Positions 47,059 through 60,816 of a stretch of 64,000 nucleotides of DNA are shown piece by piece. A program made the position numbers and the translations under genes. Each line of letters opens with the position of its first letter. The stretch's first letter is position 1. The stretch covers positions 1 to 64,000 of the forward strand of contig JASANE010001729.1 of the NCBI GenBank assembly GCA_030248225.1, read 5' to 3'. This DNA is from Trileptium ribeirensis. Lineage: Eukaryota; Nematoda; Enoplea; Enoplida; Thoracostomopsidae. Below the pieces are notes generated by a model. It did no database searches. It was not told the DNA's origin and worked only from the letters and a program-made list of their open reading frames with translations.

Positions 47059-50000
47059 CTTCATGTAACCCCGTAAATTGACGGATTTTGAGCAACTATT
47101 TAATAGGACCTGACCCTTTCAGATGATAACATTTCAACAGTCTATTTTTTGTAATAAAATGACCCTAATTGTAACATTATGTAAAATTTTTGAACTTTGA
47201 TGAAGACGAATGATCCGATTGAATGTAACAGAAAAAACCTGTCCTGAAGCATGTATTTTGGTTAGTACAATTATGCCAGCTGAATAGCAATATTATTAAT
47301 ACGTATGTATGGTAATGATATTCTGTTGATGCGTTTCTTTCGAAGTTGCGGATTGACGTTAGTAACCTTCGGTTATTGAATTGCATTATCAATCATAATA
47401 ATATAACGCCCAATCCAATTACATAGTAATACTACCAATTGTTTTCTATTTTTTTCGTTATTTTCTTAAAATCTGAAACCGTGATGATCTGATTATTTAT
47501 AAACTTCGAAGTTTTCTGGTAATAGATCAAGATGAATGTACTTAGAATCGCAAAATTTATTTTTTTCACTGAAATCTTTGTTGCGCATGCAACAAAAGAC
47601 CCACTTACATAAACCTATAGCTATAATATATATTTTATGAATATATATTCATATATTTTATATAATATATAAGCAATTTTTTTCTCTTAATATTGATTAA
47701 AAATACATAAGTATAATAGTTAATAGTTGGTTCGGCGTACTGAATTGACATATTTATACTTGAACTTTCATCTTACGATGGATGATAAAACGCTATATGT
47801 AATTATTGTGGTTACATTAATAAGTAAGTAAGCAAAATGAGTAAAAAATAAAAGCAAAGCGAATGCTGAAAAAAATTTACCCTCAGCCCCTATATACATA
47901 TCTATTAATAATTTTTATCGATGTCGATATAATATTTCTTTATTCTAAAACTTAAACTAATGTTGTATGAAATTAAAATTTTGTTTCACAAAACTCACCG
48001 CGAATTGTAAATAATGATTATTATTTTTCTGTGTTGAACTTATATAGAAAATTGATTTTATTTTATCAATATATCACTCCATTAAGCAAATGAAATAGCA
48101 CAGACAGAATATTACAACTATTCCTACGTTCAGCGTTACGGTCAAAACTGAGGTTTTACAATTTCGTTAACAAAAGCAAAGATATGGTTCCAAATTTCAC
48201 CAAGAATGAATGTTTGACCTATATACAGTTCTGCCAAGAAGTGTTTACCAGGCACCTAAAACACATGTCATAATCGTAATTTCTTTATATTTAACATTTT
48301 AAATTATAACTAAAAATTGTTTCAATGCAGCACATGTAACGCTAGTGTCGATTTTATCCAAATTATTATGAGAACCTTTGCAAAGCCGACCATCAATATG
48401 AGGGCTACTACTTTTTCCTAACTATGGCTACAATCTTAAACATTTTTATCAATTTTATATTCATATAAACAAACACAAACAGCATTAATATAAATAAATT
48501 ATATATTATCTAATTTAAGAAGTGTAATGTATCGTGTAGCTAACATAATAGCCTAGGGTATCAGAATAAGACGATATAGGTAGAAATCAAAACATAGTTC
48601 GCTTTGGTCTAACCGCTAAGCCAATATGATTTGGAACAAATATGATTTGTGAAGTACTAAGCAATATATGTTTTGGTATACAGTAATAGTTTACCTTGTA
48701 CAGATTAAAACAAGCATGTTTCCTGATTTTCCTTGTGGTTCGGGCTTAGTGGTTAGATAGCGAGCACAGCTACGTAAATGTTAAGGTCGTGGCGTCAAAA
48801 CTTACCTCAGTCGACATTTTATGATATTCCGAGCCATTAAAAATGCTAGCTTCAAAAATATTATGGGATATATAGGAAAAAAATCAATTTTTAATATAAA
48901 TTATCACTTTTATGTTTTATTGTTTACCGGTCAAAATGGGTAATGTGTATGCGCGTTTACTATATATTATTAACATACGAGTTTTCATGGTGCATGTGTT
49001 TCGTATTCTAGTGTCCCTACTGTATTTAGCTGTATATGTACACTGTGTAGCGGTTTTACGCTATAAAAACATCTCAACAATTTACAAGCAAATAATATTA
49101 AAGGTCTTTTAAGATTAAGGAAGCACTGTTAGTATAAAAAGATTTTGTATAATTGGAAATTAATATTTTTTCGTTAAATTACTAATATTAATTCCTAGTA
49201 TGCTATAGGCTGTATGCTATGGTTTGCGGATGCTAATTTCATCCATAACCACATTTGCTTTAGGCACTATTCCAACCAGCAAAATAAAGACATAAATCTA
49301 AGCGAAGTTATTGAACCTATGATTCCAGCGAGCCATCAAAATGGGACATTTTATAGTATTCTTATACCATAAGCGTGTTTACAATGGTGTCATTTTTTAT
49401 ATTTAGTTAAAACTACTGGTATAAATATAGCGAGACTTTGCCTTCTCATTTTGAATAATTACAAATAATAATTTTGGACAATAAAATCCAACGACTAAAT
49501 AAATTGTTCTATAGTTTAGCCGACATATGAATTACGAATTCGAAAAAATACAGTCACGGACTAGCATATCGGAAATAAACCATATTAAGTCATCACGTGT
49601 TAACCCGTAACGATTCCAAGGTAGTAGATATCGAGTCAGTGTGTTTCCAGTATTTATAACCCTCAAAGCTGAGTGTTGCATGAATAAACTTAAGATGTCC
49701 CATCTACAATCCCTTTTGTCAACAGGGATTAGCTATCGCTTTTCGACGGACCAACCACCCGTCACCATATAAGGGAACATAAAATTGGTATTTTGGGTAA
49801 ATCAGCCAAAATGTTAAGAAACAAAACGTTTTCTATTAACGATTAGTTTAAAACATTAAGTAACCGATTAGTGACCATTTGAAATTTTAATTGGAAAAAA
49901 TTTTATTTTGCTTTCGAACAAAAATAACCCCGTTTTTTGTGTTTTGAAAGCTATCACCACATCTGATATTTACAGACTACACGTATTTTATTAATATCAC

Positions 50001-51173
50001 GAGATGTGTTGTGTAACGAAAAAATGCAACGTTGTGAATTTTTAAACTTAATTGTTCTAAAGAAGCTAAACAGCGAACAAAAACTGCACCATTTAGTCAG
50101 TACACTAGGATGAATTACTAATATTGCATTGCAACATTACCACGATTCTAGAATAAGCTGCCAGACAGTGCTTTGTCGCATTTAGCTAGTTATTTAATCA
50201 GAGTATTGTAATTCCTGTCAATTGCTGTATATGACACACTGAAAGTCTTATAACTGGCACCAACAGATTTATCGATGAAGGATTTTATGTTTACTTGATT
50301 ATGACAGTACCAAGATTTTTAAAAGTTTGTGCCCATTAACCACAAAGTCCTGTATAAAATGTTAAATCGTTAAAACCCGCGATGACTGCTGTATATTTTC
50401 TGCTAGTTTTAAGCTATAATAGCTACAATAACTATAATAAAATACAGTCAATGATGTCCTTTAATTGCATGTAATGAACTTTATAGGTTATAGTTATAGT
50501 TTTTCTGTAGCGAAAGCGGTTGTCTTTGATTTCATTATTTTTTCATTTTAACAGTTTAAATTTATGAGCTCCATTTTCGCTGTATTTTTAGTTTTCTGAG
50601 GTCACAATCCATATCTAATCGATATTTTTATTTTATACATTACAGATGATCTATATTTTATATTAATTTACTTGCTTAACGATGAATAAGTTTAAAACTA
50701 TGGTAAATAAGAAAACGAAAATAAAGTTCAATACTAAAATATTTTGTATTTGCTAGCCCAAATAACTGTCTTTTGCATACATTGTATAAAATCTAGGGTT
50801 AATAAACTTTGAAACTTTGTTGGATTAAATTAAAATGTGTTTCAACTCCGCCAGAGGTAGCAAAACCTTCCTGAAGCTGCCATACAAAATAATTTCGCCC
50901 AAATTGATTGCATATGCTGTGATGTTGAGGCATTTAATCTGCCCTAAAATTTGTATAACTCCTTACACATCCATCTATGAAGGCGCCGATCATTTGTTGT
51001 TTAAGTGGAGGTTAACACAAACTTCCGGGCTAATATATATAATTGAATAGGTTCAGAAGTATGCGTTAGTTTACATTTGAGCCACAATTTATATATATGT
51101 ATAATTATATTAATTAAGTTCTGTAGAAATCACTGTTGCAAAAAAATAAACAGCGAACAATGTTATTACATGT
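47059..51173. other. AT-rich spacer with minor relics
   Basis: Near 49684, TAAACTTAAGATGTCCC resembles the end of the 42.3-kb MITE family. tRNA A-box-like words GGCTTAGCGGTTAGA (minus, 48610-48625) and GGCTTAGTGGTTAGA (plus, 48743-48757) lie close together in divergent orientation. No gene was recognised. Confidence 0.4.
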
Positions 51174-51222
51174 TATCACAGCCGTCAGGCTATGAAATTG
51201 TTTTCAGCTTTTCCCTTACTAT
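51174..51222 (+). repeat. Dispersed repeat, copy 1
   Basis: TCACAGCCGTCAGGCT followed by GAAATTGTTTTCAGCTTTT and CTTAC matches 53113-53158 with a few differences. Flanks differ. Family unknown. Confidence 0.7.
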
Positions 51223-51441
51223 GTGTATAACTGATTAACTTTATCACACATATTTCTTTACCAGTTTACTGCAGACACTTTTCTGTTTTTCTGTAGAAAG
51301 TGTACTTTCGCAGCGGCACACACTTTAAATCTAAAATCACCTAAAAATTCTTTACCACGTATAGTTTAGTAATGAACGTTTGTGTATTTAGTTTAAAGCT
51401 CAAGCGATCGCTCAAGGATATATAATTATGATTAAGAATTC

Positions 51442-52011
51442 TTAATCTGTAGCACCTTCAGCGGTCTCAACTATCAACGTGCGTCGTTTTTTGTCTGGAG
51501 AAGTTACAAGTCTAGATATAAAGCCATTACTTATTTTCAATAATTTCACCGATTTTTTTAATTCCCTCTTCATACAACTACAATCCATGTTAGTGTGAAA
51601 TTGAACCCCGTTATTGTCTGGAGAAGTTACAAGTCTAGATATAAAGCCATTGCTTATTGTCAATTATTTCACCGATTTTTTGAATTTCGTCTTCATACAA
51701 CTACAATCCATGTTAGTGTGAAATTGAACCCCGTTATTGTCTAGAGAAGTTACAAGTCTAGATATAAAACCATTAGTTATTTTCAATTCTTTCACCGATT
51801 TTTTGAATTTCCTCTTCATACAACTACAATCCATGTTAGTGTGAAATTGAACCCCGTTATTGTCTAGAGAAGTTACAAGTCTAGATATAAAACCATTAGT
51901 TATTTTCAATTCTTTCACCGATTTTTTGAATTTCCTCTTCATACAACTACAATCCATGTTAGTGTGAAATTGAACCCCGTTATTGGTCTCATAGATAAAT
52001 ATAGGGTTCAT
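51442..52011 (-). pseudogene. Tandem-repeat open frame, 41-residue unit, one stop
   Basis: The minus strand reads four in-frame copies of a 41-residue unit with the pattern FHTNMDCSCMK, then KKSVKELKI and NGFISRLVTS. It begins at an ATG at 52009-52011 and ends with RRTLIVETAEGATD and a stop at 51442. The only interruption is TAA (51664-51666) in place of a Glu codon in the third unit. The unit length is divisible by three, so tandem growth keeps the frame whether or not it is translated. No signal peptide, acceptor or promoter is evident. Function unknown. Confidence 0.4.
51491..51982. repeat. Four tandem copies of a 123-bp unit
   Basis: Units start at 51491, 51614, 51737 and 51860. The last two are almost identical; the first two differ at scattered positions. 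Confidence 0.95.
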
Positions 52012-52912
52012 TTAGCATGTTGAACCATATAATGATGTCGTTGCCTACGAAACAGTGTAGTCCGATATTTTTACATCGATATCACCCATATACGGCAGAT
52101 GCAATTTCTATACAAAACCGTCATCGCTCATATATGAGCGACGGATATCCAGAGTGTTGTGTGACGCAGTGACCCAAACAGACCCGGTGATCCGGTTCAA
52201 TATCTGGCAGACAAGACAATGTATTAAAATTTAAAATTGGCGTGCGCGAAAATAGCTGAATTTTCTATTCTTGTAACATTAAACAAAGAGGCGCTACTGT
52301 TTGACAACTCCGTAACGAGAAGCAAAGTGTTTCCTTGTCTCGTTCCAAACCACGAATGCGCGGACTGAGGGTGGAAACCTGCTCGAATGCTTGGAAGGCA
52401 TGCTACCGCTATGCCATCCGCACTACGATTACACTGGTTACGAAAATTAAAATTATATATTTTTGAAAACAATGCTATTTAGATCACAAAATTTGCCAGG
52501 CACTCGTGTAATTCGTACTTGCGTAATCAAATGAATAAAACCAAAATTTAGCGATTAATTTCTGAATATACCGGCTTATTAAAATGCATCGCATGGTTTC
52601 ACAAGAGGGAGGAAAAGTTTACGAGACCAGTTAAATGATTTGCATTTATTTTGTTTTATATCCATCATTTCAATTTTTCTCTCGGTCATCAGTAAAAGGT
52701 GAGCAGCTGCCCCCTTTCTTGCGACGCTCCTAAATTTTAGTACAAAATTTTATGATTCTGTTGTTCGATGCTTCTTGAATTGACTCTTCTTTCATCTCGG
52801 AAACTCTATTAGGATCATGTGAAGTTTGTCTATATAACATAGGGAGAAATTATTTGACATGAGTACCATATGACAAAAATTTAAAATTTAAAAGTTTAAT
52901 TATCAGCCGTGA

Positions 52913-52986
52913 CTAAGCATAGGTTTAATATTAGTCTTAGACTTAGGTTTAGGCTCTGAATTGGGCTTAGGCTTAGTCTTAGGCTT
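52913..52986. repeat. Degenerate TTAGGC-like repeat block
   Basis: CTTAGA, CTTAGG, TTTAGGCTC, GGGCTTAGGCTTAG and GTCTTAGGC words run in one orientation. It is like the blocks at 34862 and 60873. Confidence 0.7.
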
Positions 52987-53112
52987 CGCGAGACAAAACG
53001 TATTGCAATCATTTGATTTGGAAAAATTTGACACTATACCATTATTGTTTATCGTTTGTATTCATGAAACGATTATTACTTTACATATATAATTATTATC
53101 TAGTTTATTTTG

Positions 53113-53158
53113 TCACAGCCGTTAGGCTGTAAAATTGTTTTCAGCTTTTGTCTTACCC
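53113..53158 (+). repeat. Dispersed repeat, copy 2
   Basis: TCACAGCCGTTAGGCT followed by AAAATTGTTTTCAGCTTTT and CTTAC. It is the partner of 51174-51222. Confidence 0.7.
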
Positions 53159-55651
53159 ACCATAAAGTACAGTTAGATATACTGAAAAGCAATGTCACAT
53201 TTGTTGCGTTCTTTTCAAAACCAACCGCTGCCGTCTGCTCATCTTTAAAATGTAGTGCGCGGCAAATGTCTTGGACTTGTTACTGCAACAATAACATAAT
53301 ATAAAAATGTCAATTTTCCTAGCAGCAATGTTGATAAAACACTTAAAATTTACAAGGTTTGAATACGAATTATTGCTTTGTTTTTTAGCAATAAGCATGC
53401 TCTTACGTGCTACAAGCTGCAGTTCGTCGTTCGGTTAAAAAAATATTCACAGTTGCAAGTTTCCTGCAATTAAATTCCACAGTTGTAAAGAGTTCGTAAT
53501 TTCAACTGAGCGGTGCAGTGTGAGAACTCGGTTCAGTATTAGGTGAGTTTTTATATGCATTACGTTAGTGTGAAATACCTATATATCAGCATTAGCATAG
53601 GTTAATCGATCAACAATGTTAAATCTTAGCTCCCAGATACCTATCTCTAACACTGAAATGTGCATATACACCGTTCCTGTCTCACCATGGTGTTTAACAA
53701 ACTTTTCGTTCGCTTAAATCTAGTGAAGTTTTTTGCTGCTTCCACCAATATTTATCATAAAACAGCTACGTTAGATAAATATAACAAAAATATACAGGTT
53801 TTCCCTGGTTGTGTACCAAAAATTGTTGGACGTAGTACGATTTACAACGTTAACATTTGGCGTACCATGCACTTCGAGGCAGTAAGATTAGTCAATGTAG
53901 TGACTCCGATGAATATGTAGTCGGTACGATTTTTCAAACAAGTCTGTTTCAAGATTATGAGTGGATTTTAATAACTCGGTGTGCAATAATTCGAATTTTT
54001 AAATTTGTCACCTGAACTTCGTAACGTTATAACTGTTCGTTACCGTTTGCGGCAAGCAAACATAAAACTTGATCTGAGTGTGAAAACAAGCTTTTACACA
54101 ATTTTGCTTGTCTGTCGTGTTCTTATAAATTAATATTAAATCTTTTGCCAAAGCTTTAATTTGTTGCTAGTGAGCCGCAAACCATACCTAAAAATATGTT
54201 TCTTGTTTAGCAATATGCCAATCAGACGTACTATCGATAAACGGACTACATATATAATCGCATAGATTAATCTGTGTCAAAGCAGGACTAAGTACATCCT
54301 GCGCCAACGCATGGATCTAATTCCTACACGAAGCTAAAAAGGGTTTACACGATCGCAATGTTGCAGTATTAATGCACTGAATTGATAACTAGGCATGGTG
54401 AAGACAATGACGAAGCACGAAGGACAAAAATATAGTGCACGCCAACTGAGCTGAACCAAATTGGCCCGTCCCTTTGAATTAGAAAATGTGGCGATGTAAC
54501 CCATTTTGCTTCATGCATGCTAAAATTTGGACAGATCTAATTTCGATAGCTTACCATTATTTTCAAAGAACCGATCATATGGAAGTGTATAGTCGTTTTT
54601 TTTATCAGATCGTGCATTATCCATAAATATTCTGTCACCAACGTTTAAAATAACTGATCTGAAAGTTTCCTTCGTCCACGTTTCAACGTATGTAAATGCG
54701 CGAAAATTTTATGAAATCAATCTGAAAAATGACCATATGTCACATTTGATTATTGCACTAATAGATAGTTTGATTTCGTTAAATTTCACTCTCAGCTGTA
54801 AAATTTACACAACATTTACACAATATATAAAGTAAAATTAGGTATATCTTATTATATATTATACTTGAAATGTATAATAAATAATATATTATTAATATAT
54901 AATATACATAAATACACTATATTATATATTATACATAAATAGACTATATATTATGTATTATACATAAATAAAATATATATTATATCATATATATTACAAA
55001 ATATAGAAATATTAATATGTATAACAGATTATTGTTTAACCCTGCCGTATCTACAGAGTCAGAATTGATTCCTTAATATCATTCGATATTTTTTCAGATA
55101 AATAATATACGTATCGAAAACACATGAATATTGTCTGGATTTTTATGACATTGCTTTTTTACAGATATTTGAGCAATTTTATTTCCTCTGATTCTCAGCA
55201 ATTACAAAGGTTATATAACTGTTATTGTTAAGGTATCAGTGAAATTTTAAGCAAATGATAGAATAGGATAGCTTTTTTAAAATTATTATTTATAAATATA
55301 GTTTGGCCCAATTAGCACATTAGACAAATTAGCATACGTTGCTTAGTAGACGTTAACAAACAAACAAAATGTTTACTGAAAACATGGTAGCATTATGGTA
55401 ATGTGTACTTCTATGGCTTTTAACAAGATTTCCGATTTCAATTAGTAGAAATAAAATCAGAAATTAGGAAAATGCTACTTGTATTATGATCATAATAACT
55501 ATGTGAACATGCAAAATTAATCAGCGTAGGCTCGTTGCTCAGATAACTAAAACTTTCAAGAAGGTTCTTTTGTTGTGATACAAATTTAACATTCGTAAAA
55601 TGTTTCTTCAGCATTTGTGCAAAAATCTGTTTGCAGTATTAAGGTTTTGCA

Positions 55652-55683
55652 CGGAAAGCCGTATGCAGTGCTACGGCTTTCCG
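55652..55683. repeat. Perfect 12-bp hairpin with 8-nt loop
   Basis: CGGAAAGCCGTA and TACGGCTTTCCG are exact inverted copies separated by TGCAGTGC. It is isolated and GC-rich within AT-rich DNA, with no adjacent gene. Confidence 0.85.
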
Positions 55684-57349
55684 CACTATAGCAACTGTGT
55701 ACTATATTTAGTGCTGGGCGACGGCAGGCTTTGAGGTCTATCAGTAAAAATTGACGCATTTTAGGTTAATAATAAACTTGTATATTGTGTACTTAAATAT
55801 GACAAAATGACACCAGACGATACAATATCCTTACATGTTGGTTATATGCAGTTACATATATATCAAAAAGCTCCAGTAGTGTAGTCTAATTAACTTGTTA
55901 TACAGTAGTAAACATATAGACCATGGCCGACTGAGCAACGACCTATAACTGCTGACCACCGATTTTTGCGACTGTCAAAAAAATTTATCCGCTGGTCGGT
56001 GGTTATTAAAGGCTCGGTCGCCGGATTTGCGGCCGCTAACGCCCGAATAAATATTTAAAGTCGGCCGTTGGCCGACGGTCGAGGCTTTCACGGCCGTTCC
56101 GCAACACTGGTAATAAACAAATGCTTAACACAAATTTAAAATAAACTAAATAACTTATAAAGTGAGGAAGGCGAGGATTTCGAACTACACAACATATAAT
56201 TTGAGCCTAGCTTTTCTGAATAGAACCAGACAAATATTCTACTACATTTTCGTGTTTACGAAGATAGATATTTACTACACAAAATATTTGCACACATATT
56301 ATTTCCAAAGCTTGTTTCAAAACAGATCCGCGGACAATGCTTGGTTGATACTTAGCAAGCTTGGGAGTAGAAAAGTAATCTTCGGCAGAAAATTCAAAGC
56401 ATCGAGATTGAGTATCGCTTTTCTTTAACCTTTTCTTTCTTATAAATCTTGAACAAACATTTGCCGCAGCGGTTTACTGATCCTGGATTGTCTTGGTTCG
56501 AGCCTCGTACTTAACCCCTACGCCATCAGAGAGCTGTTATTTGTTTTCTTAACAAAAGTTCCAGAAGGTGCTAGCAACAACGCATACAGAAACCGGTGCC
56601 ACATAACAATGTTGGTTAACGCATCGCTTCACAATGTACTTGTTATAAAAGTGTCGTTTTAAGAACGAAAGTGTTAAAGAAATGCGTCACAGTAGTATAT
56701 TATGTTCCCAATTAATACTATTCCAAAAATTACAGAATGTTAGTTGATGATCAAATATATGGAAAAGCACTCAAAAAGAAAACATCTCCAACATGTATAT
56801 ATAATCAGGAAATATTAAGCATGAACATTAAACTCGGACTGCCGGCATACAAGTCTTGCACTGTATCCACTTGGATATTTGTCATTTGGTTCTCGACAAC
56901 TTGCTATAATACGCGAAGGAAAATGACGGATTTAAGTTGTAACTTAGTGATAGACGTATTTTAAACATTTTAATGAAGTTTCATCGTCTTTTAATCCTTA
57001 ATTTGGAAGAAATCCCACACAGAAACGGAGTAGTGGAATTTGCCCTTAGCCTCGCATCGCACGGTTTTTGAAGAGTTTTTGGACCACAACATACAAAAAA
57101 AAATTGCACCCATATTTACAGGCACACATAAATTCAAAGAATTATTTCGTAATACTTGGCTGGAGAAATAGCGTTAGCGGTATCTATAGGCCTTTCATTG
57201 ATAACAGCGTATGATGACGAGCCCGAGAAATGTCGAAAACAATTTCTTAGCCTCACTGCTATGACAAAAATTAAACGATAATATTGTTAGATAACTGTGG
57301 CAGTCGTGTCGGGTGTAACACAGCACAGCTTTCGCACAATAGTGCGTGC

Positions 57350-57482
57350 AAAAAGCGGGCAGTTTTGTCTCTAGCATCCGTTTAAAAGAAACTAATTTAT
57401 ATCTCTAGTGGATGGTTATATGATATTTTAGTTTTTTTTGCAAGCGGCTAGAGCTTGCTAGAGACAAAACTGTCCTTTTTTC
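57350..57482. repeat. Inverted repeat with 17-bp perfect arms
   Basis: CAGTTTTGTCTCTAGCA at 57360-57376 is exactly inverted at 57456-57472. Imperfect pairing extends outward through an A-rich tail on the left and a T-rich one on the right. This could be a tiny MITE. No target duplication was found. Confidence 0.75.
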
Positions 57483-57771
57483 CAAGTACTATTCGGTGAA
57501 ATATGCACAGGTCGGGTCAGGGTGAAGTGATATATAGTAATTCTCACTGAATTATTTTACCGACTTTCAATAGACATATTTGCCCCGAAAATACGTTATG
57601 ATTCGCATACGCACGCATTACTGCATTTTGCGTATCTCTCTGTGATATAAACATCTATGTATGCAACACTATATATTAATATTTTAACATACGCATAACT
57701 CATGATATCGAGAATGCTATTTCTAAAATATTGTTGGCTTCTAGCCAAATTCTGTGTTGTATAGCTTGAAG

Positions 57772-58091
57772 TTTTTCAGGGTTCGATTAGGTCACATGGA
57801 CGTTGCTAATCGTAAATAAATGCCGCTGCAGCGGTCCAATTTTTGCTTACTGTGTCCTTGAGCTTTTAAACCCAACGGTTTTTCAGGGTTCGATTAGGTC
57901 ACATGGACGTTGATAATTGCAAATAAATGCCGCTGCAGCGGTCCAATTTTTGCTTACTGTGTCCTAGAGCTTTTAAACCCAACGGCTTTTCGGGGTTCGA
58001 TTAGGTCACATGGACGTTGATAATTGCAAATAAATGCCGCTGCAGCGGTCCAATTTTTGCTTACTGTGTCCTAGAGCTTTTAAACCCAACG
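57772..58091. repeat. Three tandem copies of a 107-bp unit
   Basis: Units start at 57772, 57879 and 57986. Each contains the perfect palindrome CCGCTGCAGCGG and GTTCGATTAGGTCACATGG. Copies two and three are nearest to each other (TTGATAATTGCAAA versus TTGCTAATCGTAAA). Confidence 0.95.
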
Positions 58092-60816
58092 CTTATAGCA
58101 TATATTTGTAAAATCCGGTGTGCATAAGGAAATAGTATAACACTTTACAGCACTATAATGTTAACCGGTATTGGAAGATACGGGCATTTTCGTCAACTAC
58201 CTCCCTCATTTCTAGAGATTATTATGCACATGTAATAACGGGACGCGGCTGCATGGCGAAACTTCCAAACACCATGCCCATATGACCCCGAGTATCATAA
58301 CCTCAATGGTAAACCAATTTTTTGCGGAATTGCCCGTTTATCAGATTTTTGGATCAGATCCAAGAAACTATGAGGCTTAACGATGTGTGTTTGGATTCAC
58401 CCTGATTGGTTGCGCTCGTGTCTGGTATGACCGATGAGGTCCCTCATTGAGGGTGACACCGACATCTGGTCATAATGTCATGCTGATCTATATCTCGATC
58501 TAACCTGGAAGATATTTAAGGTGATTACCTTGGTGAATTGTGATTAGATATCGAATGTGAAAACAATGTGGAAATGCCTGATACTGCGGAACTTTGACTC
58601 AACCTAGGCCTCTTCAGGCACGAACACACTCAGCAAACGGTTGACCATTGTGGCCCTCACAGGGTTCCGCCTGGCCCTGGGATTTTAGTGCCGGACATAT
58701 CACTCAATGACGTATTGAACTAATGGAGTTGCCTAATTTAAGCTAGTTATTTTGATCATAAATTTTAATAAGTATTTCATGTTTCATAATTTCATGAGCA
58801 ATGATAATTTCCGTGGAATTATCTCTCGCACAACTGTTTTCTTCTTTCGTGTTTGTACTGGGAGTGAAGTAGCGCTTGGGATTTGATATCCAAAGGCTGT
58901 AGCGCAAATCAGTGACCAGTCCGGACGGGCAAAACATGTAACATATAGACGCTGCCAGAAACGAACAGTAGACACCGTGAAAACTATTTTTTGATTTTTT
59001 ATTTCAAAAGACATATATGCGATACGGCATGTGGTAAACGACACGATATCAGAGGCGCTCCACAAGGGTAACATATAACGGCACAACGTGTTGACATATC
59101 AGACAATGATAAACGAACGAGATACAGAAATTAAAAGCAAAGTGCGTTGACATCAATCAAAATCGGGATATCACTAGTTTTTTCCGAAGGGTCAAGTTCG
59201 CAGTGCCGAAATCAGCTGCTGAACTTGGAAAATAGGCCCAATCGTGCTTCGAAATGTGCTCGTTCTACGGGTTGTTTGAAAAATTTGAAACGGGTATGTA
59301 GCTAATACGTTGAATAAGGCAGAGACACTCCCGATCTTGAAGTACTTGATACTTAAATAAGCACATTTTAATATCACGCAATCCTAGCAGTGTTCAACGA
59401 CAGTTTGTTGGTATCATATATCTTTTATACAGTGGATGAGCTTTTTTATACGGTAAAATTGATGTTATTTTCTCATACAGAAACTGAGTCAGTGCTATGT
59501 GGTTATGCAGTTATGCGGTTAGGGGTCATTACCAAATTCTATGAGGATTGATAGGCAATTTGAGCGTCTGACGCGACCATAATAGCCCGTTCCTGCTCCT
59601 GTCAATTTGTTTCATTAACAAACTTTACTTGCAATCACTTTCGTACGTACTCGGTTCGCAGTTGATTCGTGCCTTTCTTTAGGCGCACGAATTATCTTTA
59701 ATCAGCAATGAGTCACGAAGGGTTCTGAAGATCGATCATGACAACTCCTAATAAAATATGAGCTATGCGAAATTAATCAAATTCATTTTGTTAAGATAGT
59801 TTGAAAAGCAGTAATATTTGTATTTTTCTCGAGGCGCTGTAGAGTTTTCGCTCAATTACCAAACGCGTAGGCCGTGCAAGTAGCCCTGTTTTTAAATCCG
59901 TAAATTTTTTCTCGGACTATCGGTCCGACTTTATGTTTACGAAACAATAGGCTAGCGTCCATGCTATAATGTTAAATTTTGTCCTAGTAAATTTTCCATT
60001 TTAACTAAGATATGCAAGGGCAATCAAGTTGTCTCAATTCCGAACAATGAATTAGAGATCAGGAGGATTACCTAGAACTTGTGTCAAGAACAGGTTGTAG
60101 CGATAATAACAAACCCATATATCTCTACTTCTAGGTCACCAATCGACTTATTCCACTTTTTTGTTAGACTTGAACGCGCTATATGTCCCAAATTGTGATC
60201 CCTCGAAGTGTCTCCTAATTTTAGTGATTGTAATTCTACAATTTTTAGTCCAAAGACAAGGGCACCCTTTTCGATGACCCATATAGCTTTCGAAGAATGA
60301 CCAGATTTGACCCCATTCAGTCATTGACAATTTTGTATTTATTTGTCTGGCTTTACGGTATGATAAGTTCAAGTGGCAGGACATTCCGTGCAAGTTTAAG
60401 CACTGGCTCTATTCATAAGTTTCGCTAGGATACCCAAAAGCTAAACATTGCGAAAATTTTACAACAGACAAGGTCTACCGAAATTAATACAACCTTTACT
60501 CTTTTACAGGGATATTTGTGTCATTATCCTGTAGCTTTGTTATTGATGAATTTCAATTTCTGCCCAGAGCGTGTGGGTTTTCTACGTAAACCTCTTTTTT
60601 GGGCCTAGATCTCTCCTCTCTGATCGCCATCCCAAGTACAGGCTGACTGCGAAACAGGCTCAAATTTACACATCAAATTTGGGCGAATTTGTGTTATTTT
60701 TGTACCCTAGTACGTAATGGATTTTAATCTCCGCCAAATCTTAACAATATACTGAGACAGATTAGCTCTTATACCTCGCTGAATGCCCGGAGGGGCATCC
60801 ATCCGATCAAAAGGGC
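58092..60816. other. Spacer, moderately mixed composition
   Basis: 58150-58700 is visibly less AT-rich and has low repetitiveness, but no coding frame or RNA fold that I can support. The remainder shows nothing recognisable. Confidence 0.4.

Larger units (their letters stand above)
52012..57349. other. AT-rich region with scattered small repeats
   Basis: It contains a TTAGGC-like block (52913-52986), AT-rich low complexity (54830-55020), a hairpin at 55652-55683, a GC-rich inverted-repeat patch (55920-56110) and tRNA-like patches near 52375-52425 and 56490-56530 (minus strand). No gene was recognised. Confidence 0.4.

Noticed and set aside
55709..56110. Second hAT element, because the right end resembles CAGTGTTGCGGAACGGCCG inverted
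   Set aside because: The candidate left end TAGTGCTGGGCGACGGC matches poorly and no 8-bp duplication was found.
58420..58480. Possible hammerhead ribozyme (GATGAGGTCC with a stem)
   Set aside because: The obligatory CGAAA core strand and the stem III geometry are missing.
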